From: Bacillota bacterium
GTDB lineage: Bacteria; Bacillota; Clostridia; Tissierellales; Sedimentibacteraceae
Reading direction: 5' to 3'
Assembly (NCBI GenBank): GCA_029239575.1
Contig: JARBUP010000044.1
Span: forward strand, 1 to 14,411
DNA: 14,411 nt
This document shows, in pieces, positions 13,956-14,411 of the stretch (positions are counted from its first letter, which is position 1; the number at the start of each line of letters is the position of its first letter). The translations under genes and the position numbers were made by a program. The notes beneath the pieces are model-generated. The model was not told the origin of the DNA, did no database searches, and saw only the letters and a program-made list of their open reading frames with translations.

Positions 13956-14351
13956 TTAATTTCTTGGATCTATTTTTAATATTTCTTTAACCGAATTTTT
14001 GCTTGCTTGCATTAACTCAACCGAAAGACCATCAGGCAAAGAAAACCAGTTCCTACCTTGTGGCAATTCTTTTACACCTTCAAATGAATATACTTCGTTC
14101 AATGCTTCTTCTAAATCTTCTGTAAATATTCCTATATGCCAAACTATTTCATTTGTATGGTCTGCGCTTTTATAATCAGGTGAAGTTGTTAATTGCATGC
14201 CACCTACCCACACTTGTTCTGGGTTTTCTATTGTTCCATTCAATTGTCTTATACCCATCCCTAATGCTTTTTCAAAAAAGTTTATATACCAGTGAACATC
14301 TTTTACTCTAACTGCAACATGTTCCAAATACGATTTTTTTGTATATGCCAT
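13956..14351 (-). CDS. VOC-superfamily (glyoxalase/epimerase-like) protein
   Basis: This 131-residue protein is a small vicinal-oxygen-chelate protein with two beta-alpha-beta-beta-beta modules. Putative divalent-metal ligands are His11 (LEHVAV), Gln53 (GMQL), His72 (VWHIGI) and Glu112 (SVELMQ), the His-Gln-His-Glu set of methylmalonyl-CoA epimerase-type members. The reaction cannot be fixed: glyoxalase, epimerase and ring-modifying members share this layout. A longer frame opens with GTG at 14363, but AGGTGAGG lies 6 bases before the ATG at 14351, and that GTG is inside the ribosome site, so 14351 is the better start. It is translated just before aroQ. A VOC-like domain is fused to the TIM barrel in QuiC/QsuB dehydroshikimate dehydratases, which makes its company with AroQ suggestive. 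Confidence 0.85.
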   Translation of the reverse strand: MAYTKKSYLEHVAVRVKDVHWYINFFEKALGMGIRQLNGTIENPEQVWVGGMQLTTSPDYKSADHTNEIVWHIGIFTEDLEEALNEVYSFEGVKELPQGRNWFSLPDGLSVELMQASKNSVKEILKIDPRN

Positions 14352-14363
14352 ATAATGCCTCAC

Positions 14364-14411
14364 CTATTTATTATTATAATTATGTTGCCAAAACTCTAAA
14401 CCTTTTACACA
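14364..14411 (-). CDS. C-terminal end of an unidentified upstream gene (partial)
   Basis: Fifteen codons entering from the right edge read CVKGLEFWQHNYNNK and end in TAG at 14364-14366. The stop is next to the VOC ribosome site (TAGGTGAGG), a spacing typical of tightly linked operon genes. Too short for family assignment; it could be a chance frame. Confidence 0.4.
   Translation of the reverse strand, partial: CVKGLEFWQHNYNNK

Noticed and set aside
14352..14363. GTG start for the VOC gene at 14363
   Set aside because: The GTG is within the AGGTGAGG ribosome site that serves the ATG at 14351.
1..14411. CRISPR arrays, insertion sequences, tRNA or rRNA genes, phage genes
   Set aside because: No regularly spaced repeats, transposase-like proteins, terminal inverted repeats, tRNA-like cloverleaf or rRNA sequence was recognised.

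Overview
The window comes from a low-GC, AT-rich Gram-positive anaerobe of the Clostridia type. This rests on the A+T-rich codon use, strong AGGAG-like ribosome binding sites, near-consensus TTGACW-17-TATAAT promoters, U-tract terminators and TRAP/IclR gene content. No species can be named from the sequence. It reads as an accessory catabolic island. Twelve complete genes are on the minus strand, one lies alone on the plus strand, and a fragment is cut by each edge.

Layout, left to right. At 1-179 is the start of an AroE/YdiB-type (shikimate/quinate) dehydrogenase. At 271-3216 is a TRAP transporter, transcribed dctQ, dctM, dctP, then aroE, with a strong terminator-like hairpin between dctP and aroE. 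At 3620-5229 are two closely related IclR-family regulators in tandem, each followed by its own terminator. At 5359-8760 an operon encodes a CoA-acylating aldehyde dehydrogenase followed by a thiamine-diphosphate (ThDP) C-C lyase/decarboxylase. A 604-base divergent region (8761-9364) separates this from a plus-strand xylose-isomerase-like TIM-barrel enzyme whose putative metal ligands look like those of 3-dehydroshikimate dehydratases. A bidirectional terminator follows, then an AEC (auxin efflux carrier family) permease, an IclR3-MFS operon, and a VOC-AroQ operon that continues past the right edge.

How the genes may work together (inference). Three of the enzymes correspond to the steps quinate/shikimate to 3-dehydroquinate to 3-dehydroshikimate to protocatechuate: an AroE-like dehydrogenase, a type II dehydroquinase with its catalytic residues intact, and a TIM-barrel dehydratase. 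A VOC protein is also present; that fold is fused to the TIM barrel in some known dehydroshikimate dehydratases. TRAP, AEC and MFS proteins would supply transport of organic acids. The ThDP enzyme and acylating dehydrogenase would turn a 2-oxo acid or cyclic diketone into an aldehyde and then an acyl-CoA. The likely overall role is uptake and fermentation of a hydroaromatic or related polyhydroxy carboxylate. The real substrate is not determined.

Regulation. Similar TTTCAY-N5-RTGAAA-like palindromes lie at or just downstream of the -10 box of the dctQMP, aldehyde dehydrogenase and AEC promoters. Others lie in the promoter spacer of the TIM-barrel gene and just upstream of the first iclR promoter. 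This suggests one IclR regulon joining the left three quarters of the window. The IclR3-MFS promoter lacks the motif, so the right part may be under separate control.
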